A stretch of DNA of 9,680 bases from an uncultured Bordetella sp. (GCA_937881145.1 CALGFL010000518.1:1-9680); one strand, 5' to 3'; counted from the stretch's first letter, positions 1 through 5,967 are shown. Made by a program: numbers and translations. Notes: generated by a model not told the origin, from the sequence alone.

Positions 1-694
1 TCAGCTTTTGCTGGGGCTGGAAGCTGGCCTTGTAGGACATTTTGGGGCTTGCGGCGATCCAGTAGCCCAGGTAGAGCCAGGGCAGGTCGAGCAGGCGGCA
101 TTGTTCGATCTGCCACATGATGCTGTAGGTGCCCAGGCTGCCCGCCATGTCGGGGTCGTAGAAGGTGTAGACGGAGGACAGGCCTTCGTCGAGCACGTCG
201 ATGATGGAGACGATGGCCAGTTCGTCTTCGGCGGTGCGGAATTCGACCAGGCGGGTGTTGACGCGCGTGGTCAGCAGGAACTGGGCGTATTGGGTGCGGC
301 TGTCGTCGTCCATGCCGCCGCCGGGGTGGCGGCCTTGCTGGTAGCGGGTGTAGAGCTTGTAGTGTTCGGGCGACCAGACCGGTTCGGCGACCAGGGCTTG
401 CAGGGATTGGTGCTGCTTCCAGGCGCGGCGCTGGCTGCGGGTGGGGGTATAGGCGGCGGCGTCGACGCGCACCGGGACGCAGGCTTTGCAGTGATCGCAA
501 TGCGGGCGGTAGGTGAACAGGCCGCTGCGGCGAAAGCCTTGCTCGACAAGGTGGGAGTAGGTGCCGGCGTTGATGAGATGGGCGGGCGCAGCGACTTGCG
601 AGCGGGCTTGCTGGTCGGGCAGGTAGCTGCACGGATACGGGGCCGTGGAGTAGAACTGCAGCGTGGAGAAGGGGAGTTCTTTTAGCTGGCTCAT
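1..694 (-). CDS. bpt: Aspartate/glutamate leucyltransferase (Bpt), C-terminal end missing
   Basis: Cytosolic aminoacyl-tRNA-protein transferase. The Bpt family moves leucine from Leu-tRNA onto N-terminal Asp or Glu, making a primary N-degron read by ClpS/ClpAP. The first 231 codons are present. They open [20 protein letters not shown] and contain PCSYLP (Cys22), the cysteine cluster CDHCKAC (Cys66, Cys69, Cys72), QGRHPGGGM, and a C-terminal half with [20 protein letters not shown] and [10 protein letters not shown], all typical of the family. Related proteins are about 240-250 residues, so only a short tail lies beyond the left edge. No stop is seen in this frame down to base 2. The start is the ATG at 694. 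It has no clear Shine-Dalgarno, but the N-terminus fits the family. The gap to aat is 80 bp and relatively AT-rich, with a GATAAT hexamer at 734-739 that could serve as an internal promoter but has no good -35. It is last in the minus-strand order seen here. A eukaryote-like Arg specificity is unlikely for this subfamily, but sequence alone does not prove it. Confidence 0.93.
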   Translation of the reverse strand, partial: MSQLKELPFSTLQFYSTAPYPCSYLPDQQARSQVAAPAHLINAGTYSHLVEQGFRRSGLFTYRPHCDHCKACVPVRVDAAAYTPTRSQRRAWKQHQSLQALVAEPVWSPEHYKLYTRYQQGRHPGGGMDDDSRTQYAQFLLTTRVNTRLVEFRTAEDELAIVSIIDVLDEGLSSVYTFYDPDMAGSLGTYSIMWQIEQCRLLDLPWLYLGYWIAASPKMSYKASFQPQQKL

Positions 695-774
695 GGTGAT
701 GCCCGGGCGCTGGTGGCTGTCTTCGTTGTCTTTATTATCGCGCTGGATTTTTATTGCGCTAGTCTGGGGCGGTG

Positions 775-1515
775 CTACAGCGGTTTCAGTTCGCCGGACA
801 AGGTCAGGATGCCGGGGCGCCACGCGGGGCCGGGTTGGTCGACGGCGCGTTCCAGGTGTTTGACGAAGTCGGCGCGGTCGACGGGTTTTGCGCCCAGGCT
901 GGCCAGGTGGCGGGTTTGCTGCTGGCAGTCTATCCACTGCACGCCGTTGGCACGCAGGAAGGCGACCAGGTGGGCCAGGGCGATCTTCGATGCGTCGGTC
1001 TTGCGCGCGAACATGGATTCGCCGAAGAACATGCGGCCCAGGCTGACGCCGTACAGGCCGCCGGCGAGTTCGCCGTCCATCCAGGTTTCGATGCTGTGCA
1101 CGCTGCCTGCCTCATGCCAGGCGCGGTAGGCGTGCTGCATCTCAGGCAGTATCCAGGTGCCGCCCTGTTTGTCGCGCGGCGCGGCGCAGTGGGTGAGGAC
1201 GTCGGCGAAGGCGGTGTCGGTCTTTACAGTGATATGGGGGGCGGGGCCGGCGGATTCGGCTTCGATGCGGCGCAGGCGTTTGCGCAGCGAGTGCGACGGG
1301 GCGAAGTCCGCGCAGGCCAGGATCATGCGCGGATGCGTGCTCCACCACAGGATGGGTTCGCCCGGCGAATACCAGGGGAAGATGCCGTGGCGGTAAGCCT
1401 CGGTAAGCCGGGCGACAGACAGATCCGCGCCGAAGGCCAGCAGGCCGGGCGGATCGTCGAGCGCCTCATCCACGGGCGGAAAGGGCGTGTCGAGGTTGAG
1501 CCAGGGCAGTTTCAA
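775..1515 (-). CDS. aat: Leucyl/phenylalanyl-tRNA--protein transferase (Aat)
   Basis: Cytosolic L/F-transferase. It adds Leu or Phe from charged tRNA to N-terminal Lys or Arg, producing destabilising N-termini for ClpS/ClpAP. From a TTG start the protein is 246 residues. Recognisable blocks are [12 protein letters not shown] (3-14), [19 protein letters not shown] (44-62), [16 protein letters not shown] (141-156), the family core FFGESMF (163-169) with TDASK (173-177), and [16 protein letters not shown] (194-209). I prefer TTG at 1515 because family members usually begin M-K-L-P-W-L and a GGA-containing stretch lies about 10 bases upstream. The frame stays open to a GTG at 1578, which would add 21 residues unlike the family and has no Shine-Dalgarno. 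The next upstream gene (Nudix) stops at 1603, so either start keeps the genes close, in the same direction and probably cotranscribed. bpt follows 80 bp downstream, joining both N-degron transferases in one unit. Confidence 0.95.
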   Translation of the reverse strand: MKLPWLNLDTPFPPVDEALDDPPGLLAFGADLSVARLTEAYRHGIFPWYSPGEPILWWSTHPRMILACADFAPSHSLRKRLRRIEAESAGPAPHITVKTDTAFADVLTHCAAPRDKQGGTWILPEMQHAYRAWHEAGSVHSIETWMDGELAGGLYGVSLGRMFFGESMFARKTDASKIALAHLVAFLRANGVQWIDCQQQTRHLASLGAKPVDRADFVKHLERAVDQPGPAWRPGILTLSGELKPL

Positions 1516-1602
1516 GGGGGGAGCAGATCCGTCGGGCGGGTTCCAGGGTGCCGATGCATTCTTGCAGGGGCAGCGCACGCGCCGGCGTGGGGGCGGTTCG
1601 CT

Positions 1603-2184
1603 TCAGAGCGGCGTTTTCAATGCGTATTGGCGTACCGGAAACACGCCGCGCTTGCTGTCTTCGATATAGTGGCGCAGGGTCGACGACACTGAGTGAAAGG
1701 ACAGCTCGTCCCAGGGAATCTCGGCCGGGTCGAAATAGCGCGCATCCAGACTCTCGTGGCCGGGGGCCAGCTCGGGGCCGAGCGCGTCGGCCAGATAGAA
1801 CATGTGCACCTGGCCGATGTGGGGCAGGTCCACCAAGGTGTAGAGCGAGCCGATTTCCACCTGCGCGCCGGATTCTTCCTGCGTTTCGCGCTCGGCGCCC
1901 TGCACGGTGTTTTCGTTCAGCTCCATGAAGCCGGCGGGCAGGGTCCAGGTGTCGTAGCGCGGCTCGATGGCGCGCCGGCACAGCAGGATCTTGCCTTGCC
2001 AGCGCGGCAGGGTGCCCACCACGATGCGCGGGTTCTGGTAATGGATGGCGCCGCAGCGATCGCAGATGTCGCGTTCGCGGTTGTCGTAGTCGGGAATGCC
2101 GCGCCGTATGGGCGAACCGCATTGCGAGCAGAATCGGGCGGTGCGGGGGGCCGGGAAGTAGCGGGTGGGCGCGGGGGCAGTCAT
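1603..2184 (-). CDS. Nudix hydrolase with N-terminal zinc ribbon
   Basis: A 193-residue Nudix-superfamily pyrophosphohydrolase, which would cleave a nucleoside diphosphate linked to another group (X), using Mg or Mn. A zinc ribbon comes first: C19-x2-C22 and C41-x2-C44, with the second pair in the run CDRCGAIHYQNPR. The Nudix box follows at residues 85-107 and matches G-x5-E-x7-R-E-x2-E-E-x-G exactly (Gly85, Glu91, Arg99, Glu100, Glu103, Glu104, Gly106). The N-terminal ribbon followed by YxNP resembles the Nudix_N_2 arrangement, which also occurs in NudC-like and ADP-ribose or FAD-type hydrolases. The true substrate cannot be read from the sequence. It is a short form, lacking the extra N-terminal domain of full NADH pyrophosphatase NudC. 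It starts at the ATG at 2184, only 10 bases after the stop of the preceding minus-strand gene, so the two are probably cotranscribed, with aat and bpt downstream. The Shine-Dalgarno is weak. Confidence 0.9.
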   Translation of the reverse strand: MTAPAPTRYFPAPRTARFCSQCGSPIRRGIPDYDNRERDICDRCGAIHYQNPRIVVGTLPRWQGKILLCRRAIEPRYDTWTLPAGFMELNENTVQGAERETQEESGAQVEIGSLYTLVDLPHIGQVHMFYLADALGPELAPGHESLDARYFDPAEIPWDELSFHSVSSTLRHYIEDSKRGVFPVRQYALKTPL

Positions 2185-2194
2185 GCCGACAATT

Positions 2195-2821
2195 CTAACC
2201 GCCTGCCGGAGGGCCGTGAGGGGGCGGATCGGCCTGAGGATTGGCTCGAAAACCCAGGCGGGCGGGAGCCTCGGACCGGGTCAGGCGCGCGAGCGGCGCG
2301 GGCGGGCCGGCGTCCAGCGCCATGTCGGGCAATGGGCTGCAGGCATCGGCCAGACCTTGTTCCAGCGCCTGCAGGGCCGGCTCGCCCTTTGCGGTGCGCA
2401 GGCGTTCCAGCAAGAGGGGCAATTCGCGGTCTTGCACCATGCCGGGCCCGCGGTCCGTCGCGGCATACAGCCGGCCTTCTTCGTCCAGCCACCAATGCAC
2501 CACCTTGCCGACGGCCAGGCCCGTGTGGGTCTGCAGGCCCGGGCCGGCGTCGGCCCGGCACAGCAGATAGGGCGCCGCGTCCAGGCGCACATAGGCGCGC
2601 TGCGGGCCGTTTTGCACATACCAGTCCCGGCCTTCGCAGGTGTAGTTGCGGTTCATGAAAGCCAGCACGCCGGGGTGGTCGATAGCCTCTCCCGGCCCGC
2701 CCGCCGCCGCGTCGCCCGCGGGGTGCAGCCGCCAGCGGCCGCGAGCGTCCAGCGACAGCCAGCCGTAGGCGGCCGGCACGTCGGGCCAACGCGCCATCGC
2801 CTTGATGACATCTTCGTCCAT
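2195..2821 (-). CDS. Conserved hypothetical protein, first gene of the nudix-aat-bpt unit
   Basis: A 208-residue soluble protein with no signal peptide or membrane segment. It begins MDEDVIKAMARWPDVPAAYG and has conserved-looking blocks GWLSLDARGRWRL, FMNRNYTCEGRDWYVQNGPQ and LDEEGRLYAATDRGPG. From memory it resembles a betaproteobacterial family of about 180-210 residues, annotated only as a domain of unknown function (I think DUF2944/DUF2946 type, not certain). The tail after about residue 165 is rich in Pro, Ala and Gly and is probably disordered. I give it no function. Its stop is 10 bases before the Nudix start, which indicates one transcript. The ATG at 2821 has no visible Shine-Dalgarno. 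A GATAAT hexamer sits at 2828-2833, inside the small palindrome CCGATTATCGG (2825-2835), close enough that a transcript from it would be nearly leaderless. That reading is speculative. Confidence 0.8.
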   Translation of the reverse strand: MDEDVIKAMARWPDVPAAYGWLSLDARGRWRLHPAGDAAAGGPGEAIDHPGVLAFMNRNYTCEGRDWYVQNGPQRAYVRLDAAPYLLCRADAGPGLQTHTGLAVGKVVHWWLDEEGRLYAATDRGPGMVQDRELPLLLERLRTAKGEPALQALEQGLADACSPLPDMALDAGPPAPLARLTRSEAPARLGFRANPQADPPPHGPPAGG

Positions 2822-2888
2822 GAGCCGATTATCGGACGGTTTTGCTCGGGGAGCGGCCTGGCGGGGAAAATAGCGGCCAGACGGAGTT

Positions 2889-2917
2889 AAAAAAGGCGAA
2901 GCTCCCGGTTCGCCTTT
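2889..2917 (-). terminator. Orphan intrinsic-terminator-like hairpin
   Basis: Perfect 9-bp inverted repeat AAAGGCGAA (2892-2900) and TTCGCCTTT (2909-2917) with an 8-base loop. Read on the minus strand, the GC part of the stem is followed directly by six Ts (the A run at 2889-2894), as in a Rho-independent terminator. On the plus strand only three Ts follow. No minus-strand gene ends upstream of it and no plus-strand gene runs into it. It may therefore be an attenuator in the leader of the 2821 operon, the end of a short RNA, or a remnant. Confidence 0.6.
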
Positions 2918-3007
2918 GTATTGCGGATGCGTGAAGGACGCCTGAGGTTTTTTCCAGGCCGCTCGTCTGCGGGGCTATCATCCTGGAAGAAACGAGGAGC
3001 CTTGAAG

Positions 3008-3217
3008 ATGACGGGACGATTCAATATCGGCGATCACGTGACCTGGAATTCCGAAGCCGGCCGGGTATCGGGAACCATCATTGCCGTTCATACCCGCGAC
3101 TTCGACTACAAGGGCTACACGCATCGCGCGACGCCGGATGATCCGCAGTACGAGATCAAGAGCGACAAGACCGATCACATCGCCGCGCACAAGGGCGGCG
3201 CCCTGCGCCTCGCGTGA
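3008..3217 (+). CDS. Small TUDOR-like protein (Hva1_TUDOR / DUF2945 type)
   Basis: A 69-residue cytosolic protein. It opens MTGRFNIGDHVTWNSEAGRV and continues with SGTIIAVHTRDFDYKGYTH, PQYEIKSDKTDHIAAHKG and a short basic end. The pattern G-D-x-V-x-W near the start, a G-x-V-x-G-x-I strand, and Y-x-I-K-S-D-K-T-x-x-x-A-A-H-K at the end fits the hypervirulence-associated TUDOR domain family, a small beta-barrel. Binding partners in bacteria are not established. The ATG at 3008 has an excellent Shine-Dalgarno, GAGGAG at 2994-2999, 8 bases away, so longer upstream starts are unnecessary. The next gene begins 12 bases after this stop, so the two are surely cotranscribed. A TATCAT hexamer at 2976-2981 with TTTCCA at 2951-2956 (19-bp spacer) is a possible promoter but is weak. 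Confidence 0.85.
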   Translation: MTGRFNIGDHVTWNSEAGRVSGTIIAVHTRDFDYKGYTHRATPDDPQYEIKSDKTDHIAAHKGGALRLA

Positions 3218-3229
3218 CGAAGGCGACGC

Positions 3230-3799
3230 GTGACGCTGCCTTTTTTCACCATCGGCCATTCGAACCACAGCATCGAGGCCTTTACCGATCTGCTGCGCCA
3301 GGCGCAGATCGAGCTTCTGGTCGATATCCGAAAAATCCCGATGTCCCGGGCCAACCCGCAATTCAACACGGGCGCGCTGCCCGGCGAGCTGGCGGTCTTG
3401 CGGATTTCGTACGAGCATATCGCCGCGCTCGGCGGCCTGCGCGGCAAAGTCCGCACGCTGCCCGCCGACAGGAACGGCTTCTGGACGAACAAGAGCTTTC
3501 ACAATTATGCGGACTACGCGCTGTCGGAGTCTTTCCATGCCGGGCTGGAACAGTTGATCGACGCAGGGCGCAAGCGGCGCTGCGCCATCATGTGCTCGGA
3601 GGCGGTCTGGTGGCGCTGCCACCGCCGCATCGTTGCCGATTACCTCATCGCAAGCGGGCAGGCCGTCTTTCACATCATGGGCCAAAACCGCGTGGAGCCT
3701 GCCCGCCTGACGGCCGGGGCCGTCGTTCAACCCGACAAGGCCATCGTCTATCCGGCGTTGCCCGGCCAAGGCGGACGGCAGCAAAGCCCGGTCCTTTGA
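3230..3799 (+). CDS. DUF488 family protein
   Basis: A 189-residue cytosolic protein of the DUF488 family, whose biochemical role is unknown. Family signatures are clear: FTIGHSNHSIEAF near the N-terminus (Gly9-His10-Ser11), LLVDIRKIPMSRANPQFN (29-46), SYEHIAALGGLRG (60-72), and a conserved cysteine pair in IMCSEAVWWRCHRRIVADYL (Cys122, Glu124, Cys130-His131-Arg132). These residues suggest a catalytic or metal site, but this is inference. It starts with GTG at 3230, 12 bases after the TUDOR-like gene, with an AAGG element just upstream. The frame begins exactly where family homology begins. It is the last gene of a two-gene unit and ends 23 bp before a strong hairpin that also serves the opposing tRNA gene. 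The frame is intact and the length normal. Confidence 0.9.
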   Translation: MTLPFFTIGHSNHSIEAFTDLLRQAQIELLVDIRKIPMSRANPQFNTGALPGELAVLRISYEHIAALGGLRGKVRTLPADRNGFWTNKSFHNYADYALSESFHAGLEQLIDAGRKRRCAIMCSEAVWWRCHRRIVADYLIASGQAVFHIMGQNRVEPARLTAGAVVQPDKAIVYPALPGQGGRQQSPVL

Positions 3800-3822
3800 T
3801 GCAGGCTGCCGCTTCAAATGCA

Positions 3823-3856
3823 AAAGGCCGAAAGACAAGGTTGTCTTTCGGCCTTT
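3823..3856. terminator. Bidirectional terminator between DUF488 gene and tRNA-Gly
   Basis: Near-perfect hairpin: AAAGGCCGAAAGACAA (3823-3838) pairs with TTGTCTTTCGGCCTTT (3841-3856), 16 complementary bases per arm. The innermost pair must open to form the loop. On the minus strand it ends in TTTT and lies 6 bases past the tRNA CCA end. On the plus strand it ends in TTT, 23 bases after the DUF488 stop. It can end transcripts from both sides. Confidence 0.85.
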
Positions 3857-3862
3857 CTGAAT

Positions 3863-3938
3863 TGGAGCGGGAAACGAGTCTCGAACTCGCGACCTCAACC
3901 TTGGCAAGGTTGCGCTCTACCAACTGAGCTATTCCCGC
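3863..3938 (-). tRNA. tRNA-Gly (anticodon GCC)
   Basis: A 76-nt tRNA including an encoded CCA (3863-3865). The acceptor stem GCGGGAA (5' end at 3938) pairs with TTCCCGC, followed by discriminator T. The D arm reads TAGCTCAGTTGGTAGAGC. The anticodon arm is CAACC-TTGCCAA-GGTTG with GCC at 3905-3903. The T arm contains GTTCGAGAC. It reads glycine codons GGC and GGU, heavily used in a GC-rich genome. It has its own promoter upstream and a strong hairpin just downstream, so it appears to be a single-gene transcript. No repeated copy of its 3' end that would suggest an integration site was noticed. Confidence 0.98.
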
Positions 3939-3978
3939 GTTGTTCTGCTTACGCGTTGCGTAGCAAGCAGAGCACATA

Positions 3979-4007
3979 ACTATACATGGTTCAGAAAAAT
4001 CATGCAA
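3979..4007 (-). promoter_or_regulatory. Sigma-70 promoter of tRNA-Gly
   Basis: On the minus strand, TTGCAT (-35, 4007-4002) and TATAGT (-10, 3984-3979) are separated by exactly 17 bases. Predicted transcription starts near 3972, giving a leader of about 33 nt before the mature tRNA 5' end. The orientation, spacing and near-consensus boxes make this the clearest promoter in the window. Confidence 0.75.
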
Positions 4008-4028
4008 ATGCCGGCCAAGGGCCGGCAT
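4008..4028. repeat. Perfect inverted repeat next to the tRNA promoter
   Basis: ATGCCGGCC (4008-4016), 3-base loop AAG, GGCCGGCAT (4020-4028), with all 9 pairs perfect. It abuts the upstream edge of the tRNA-Gly -35 box. On the minus strand only a broken T-rich run follows, so it is not a classic terminator. It could be an insulator hairpin or a protein site between tRNA-Gly and the divergent amidase gene. Confidence 0.6.
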
Positions 4029-4118
4029 GAGTCGGTAATGTGTGCACGATAATGGCGGCCATGGGTGACGGATTGGCCGTGCGATGATGGCGCAAGCGTT
4101 CTCTATGGGGGATTCACG

Positions 4119-4907
4119 ATGAAAGTCGCATTGGGGCAATTCGCCGTCGGCAAGGTGTGGCAAGACAACGCCCGGACCATCATCGACCTGATGTCGCGCG
4201 CCGCGGCTCGCGGCGCCGATCTGTTGGTGCTGCCCGAAGCCGTCCTGGCGTGCGACATGGCCGATCCGGACCTGGTGCGCCGCGAGGCCCAGCCGCTCGA
4301 CGGCTCGTTCGTCACGCAATTGCTGGGCGCCAGCCGCGGCTCGCGCATGACGTCCATGATGACGGTGCACACGCCGACCGAAGACGGGCGCGCCTGGAAT
4401 ACCTTGATCGCGATCCGCGACGGCGAAATCGTCGCGCGCTATCGCAAGCTGCACCTGTACGACGCCTTCTCGATGAAGGAATCGAACCGGGTCGAACCGG
4501 GCGCCGAGGTGCCGCCGCTGGTCGAGGTGGCGGGTTTGCGCGTGGGCCTGATGACCTGCTACGACGTGCGCTTTCCCGAGCTGGCGCGGCGCCTCGCGCT
4601 CGACGGCGCCGACCTGCTGGTGCTGCCGTCGGCGTGGGTCAGGGGGCCGCATAAAGAGATGCACTGGGAAGTGATGGTCACCGCGCGCGCGCTGGACAAC
4701 ACGGTCTACGTCGCGGCGTGCGGCGAGTGCGGACCGCGCAACATCGGCAACAGCATGGTGGTCGATCCGCTGGGCGTGGCGATCGCGCGCGCGGGCGAAG
4801 TCCCCGCGCTGGTGTTCGCCGACATCGATCCCGCGCGCCTGGAGCAGGCCCGGGCCGCGCTGCCCGTGCTCAAAAACCGCCGTTTCGCCGCGCCCGAATT
4901 GCAATAG
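4119..4907 (+). CDS. ybeM: Deaminated glutathione amidase, nitrilase superfamily (YbeM/Nit1 type)
   Basis: A 262-residue cytosolic carbon-nitrogen hydrolase. Enzymes of this branch hydrolyse the side-product deaminated glutathione to 2-oxoglutarate (alpha-ketoglutarate) and Cys-Gly, a metabolite-repair step. The nitrilase triad is complete: Glu40 in LLVLPEAVLA, Lys110 in ARYRKLHLYDAFSMKES, and Cys147 in GLMTCYDVRFPELARR. Other blocks, such as PSAWVRGPHKEMHW, ARALDNTVYVAACGECG and the ending LPVLKNRRFA, closely follow my memory of E. coli YbeM along the whole length, which makes a generic amidase label less likely. The ATG at 4119 is chosen because GGGGGA (4107-4112) lies 6 bases upstream and MKVALGQFAVG is the family N-terminus. 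A GTG at 4065 in the same frame would add 18 unrelated residues. The gene stands alone. The neighbour on the left is the divergent tRNA-Gly and the one on the right is a convergent lipoprotein gene 34 bp away. A GATAAT at 4048-4053 might be its -10, but no good -35 is visible. Confidence 0.93.
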   Translation: MKVALGQFAVGKVWQDNARTIIDLMSRAAARGADLLVLPEAVLACDMADPDLVRREAQPLDGSFVTQLLGASRGSRMTSMMTVHTPTEDGRAWNTLIAIRDGEIVARYRKLHLYDAFSMKESNRVEPGAEVPPLVEVAGLRVGLMTCYDVRFPELARRLALDGADLLVLPSAWVRGPHKEMHWEVMVTARALDNTVYVAACGECGPRNIGNSMVVDPLGVAIARAGEVPALVFADIDPARLEQARAALPVLKNRRFAAPELQ

Positions 4908-4941
4908 GCCGCGAGGTGCGCAGCGCCGCCGGGGGCGTGCG

Positions 4942-5196
4942 CTATTTGAACGAGCTGCGCAGACGCTCGTACTCGGCCTGGTTCAGGCGCTTGGCCTCCT
5001 GCTCGGCGTAGTCGCGTTCGCCCGGATCGTAGTGCCCGTTGTACATGCAGGAACTGCCGCCGCGGCAGCCGGGGTCCACGGCGAAAGGCGCGCCGGACGA
5101 AGACGAAGACGCAGAAGGATGCCGCGCGCCCGAGCACCCAGACAGCGCCGCCAGGGCGATGCATATCGTGGCCAGGGCAAATCGCCGGGTAATCAT
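4942..5196 (-). CDS. Small putative outer-membrane lipoprotein
   Basis: An 84-residue protein with a clear lipoprotein signal: MITRRFALATICIALAALSG followed by Cys21. The two arginines form the n-region, a hydrophobic stretch follows, and the lipobox is LSGC (18-21). Ser at +2 favours outer-membrane sorting. The mature part is about 64 residues, with a low-complexity serine linker (SASSSSSG, 28-35), then two cysteines (Cys44, Cys50) in DPGCRGGSSCMYNGHYDPGE that may form a disulphide, and a charged helical tail (residues 60-84). I do not recognise a named family. The start at 5196 is supported by the signal peptide and by GAGG at 5204-5207, 7 bases upstream. An ATG at 5286 in the same frame would put 30 non-signal residues in front and is rejected. 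It converges on the amidase gene and lies downstream of the exporter gene, separated from it by a terminator-like hairpin, so it probably has its own promoter. Confidence 0.8.
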   Translation of the reverse strand: MITRRFALATICIALAALSGCSGARHPSASSSSSGAPFAVDPGCRGGSSCMYNGHYDPGERDYAEQEAKRLNQAEYERLRSSFK

Positions 5197-5284
5197 GAAA
5201 ACGCCTCGTCTGGGAAACTGGGGATCTGGCGGTTTTATCACTTCCCGTCCGGCGTGATGGCTTCCTCTTGAGAGCAATTGCATC

Positions 5285-5315
5285 AAAAAGCATTGCGGCC
5301 ATTACCGTTGGCCGC
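5285..5315 (-). terminator. Probable terminator of the LysE-type exporter gene
   Basis: On the minus strand, GCGGCCA (5315-5309) pairs with TGGCCGC (5301-5295), a perfect 7-bp stem with a 7-base loop, followed after five bases by TTTTT (5289-5285). The T run is offset from the stem, so efficiency is uncertain. It begins 7 bases after the second in-frame stop of lysE (5323) but about 85 bases after the first (5401), which suggests the gene originally ended at 5323. Confidence 0.5.
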
Positions 5316-5322
5316 GGGCCGA

Positions 5323-5400
5323 CTAGCGGCTGGCCAGTCTGAGCGCATCGGCAACCATGCTGGCGGCCAGGCCGCTCAGAACCAGGCCCATGGCCCAGCG
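5323..5400 (-). pseudogene. Cut-off C-terminal segment of the LysE/RhtB exporter
   Basis: Directly after the TAG at 5401-5403, the same frame continues for 25 codons to a second TAG at 5323-5325. The encoded stretch opens RWAMGLVLSGLAASMV and ends ADALRLASR. It is hydrophobic and looks like the last transmembrane helix of RhtB-family exporters. With it the protein would be about 214 residues, matching the usual 200-215. It is most simply explained as coding sequence lost by one nonsense change; CAG (Gln) to TAG or TGG (Trp) to TAG would both fit. Confidence 0.6.
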
Positions 5401-5967
5401 CTACGCCAGCATCAGCGCCGGACGGCGGCGCAGGCAGGCCGCGATGCTGCTCGAGCAGATCGCGACCAGGCCGTTCGCGCACGCGAACGCCGAGATCAGT
5501 ATCGACCCCAGCAAGAGCGATTGGCCCAGTACATGGCCTTGTTGATAGTCGATGAACTGCGGCAATAGCGATATGAAAAGCATCGCGAGCTTGGGGTTCA
5601 GGACGCTGGTCGTGGCCCCCATCGCCAGCAGGCGAAGCGGCGGTTCTCCGGGCAGTTCGCGGATCTCGAAGGGCGAGCGGCCGCCGGGCTTGACCGCCTG
5701 CCAGGCCAGGTAGAGCAGATAGCCCGCGCCGAGGGCGGCCAAGGCGCTTGCCGCGTAAGGAGCATTGAGGAACAGGGCGGTAATGCCGAACGCCGCGCCG
5801 AACATGTAGAAAAAGTACCCGACCATGACGCCGGCCAGCGAAATGAGCCCTGCCGCGCGCCCCTGGGCGATCGAGCGCGACATCACGTAAATCATGTTGG
5901 GGCCGGGCGTCACCGCGAGCATCCCGCCGACGATCAGGAATTCATAGAGCGAACCGGAGCCGTGCAT
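5401..5967 (-). CDS. LysE/RhtB family amino-acid exporter, truncated by an in-frame TAG
   Basis: An inner-membrane exporter of the LysE/RhtB superfamily, which expels amino acids or related small molecules using the proton gradient. The N-terminus has the family signature AVTPGPNMIYV (18-28), followed by hydrophobic helices around 41-65, 70-92 and 145-172. The second hallmark is SVLNPKLAMLFISLLPQFID (121-140). The ATG at 5967 has a good Shine-Dalgarno, GGAAGG at 5975-5980, 7 bases away. The reading frame stops at residue 188, just before the expected last helix, which is still encoded downstream of the TAG. The product may be non-functional or have altered topology. It is divergent from a LysR gene, the usual arrangement in which the regulator controls the exporter in response to its substrate. 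The substrate cannot be told from the sequence. If the TAG is a sequencing error, the full gene is 5323-5967. Confidence 0.85.
   Translation of the reverse strand: MHGSGSLYEFLIVGGMLAVTPGPNMIYVMSRSIAQGRAAGLISLAGVMVGYFFYMFGAAFGITALFLNAPYAASALAALGAGYLLYLAWQAVKPGGRSPFEIRELPGEPPLRLLAMGATTSVLNPKLAMLFISLLPQFIDYQQGHVLGQSLLLGSILISAFACANGLVAICSSSIAACLRRRPALMLA

Noticed and set aside
8..685. Plus-strand open frame antisense to bpt.
   Set aside because: It is Gly, Val and Ala rich with no family resemblance, and the minus strand encodes a well-recognised Bpt over the same bases.
3863..3938. tRNA-Gly as an integration site for a mobile element.
   Set aside because: No integrase gene, no second copy of the tRNA 3' end and no compositional break were noticed on either side.
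3675..4904. Long open frame (about 409 codons) on the minus strand across tRNA-Gly and antisense to the amidase gene.
   Set aside because: It runs through a tRNA and a terminator, is low in recognisable motifs and rich in Arg, His and Ala, as expected for antisense frames in GC-rich DNA. The plus-strand gene has a full catalytic triad.
4918..4942. Hairpin between the amidase and lipoprotein genes (9 pairs with one bulged G).
   Set aside because: Only a weak T-rich stretch follows on the plus strand and none on the minus strand. In DNA this GC-rich such stems arise by chance, so it was not called as a terminator.
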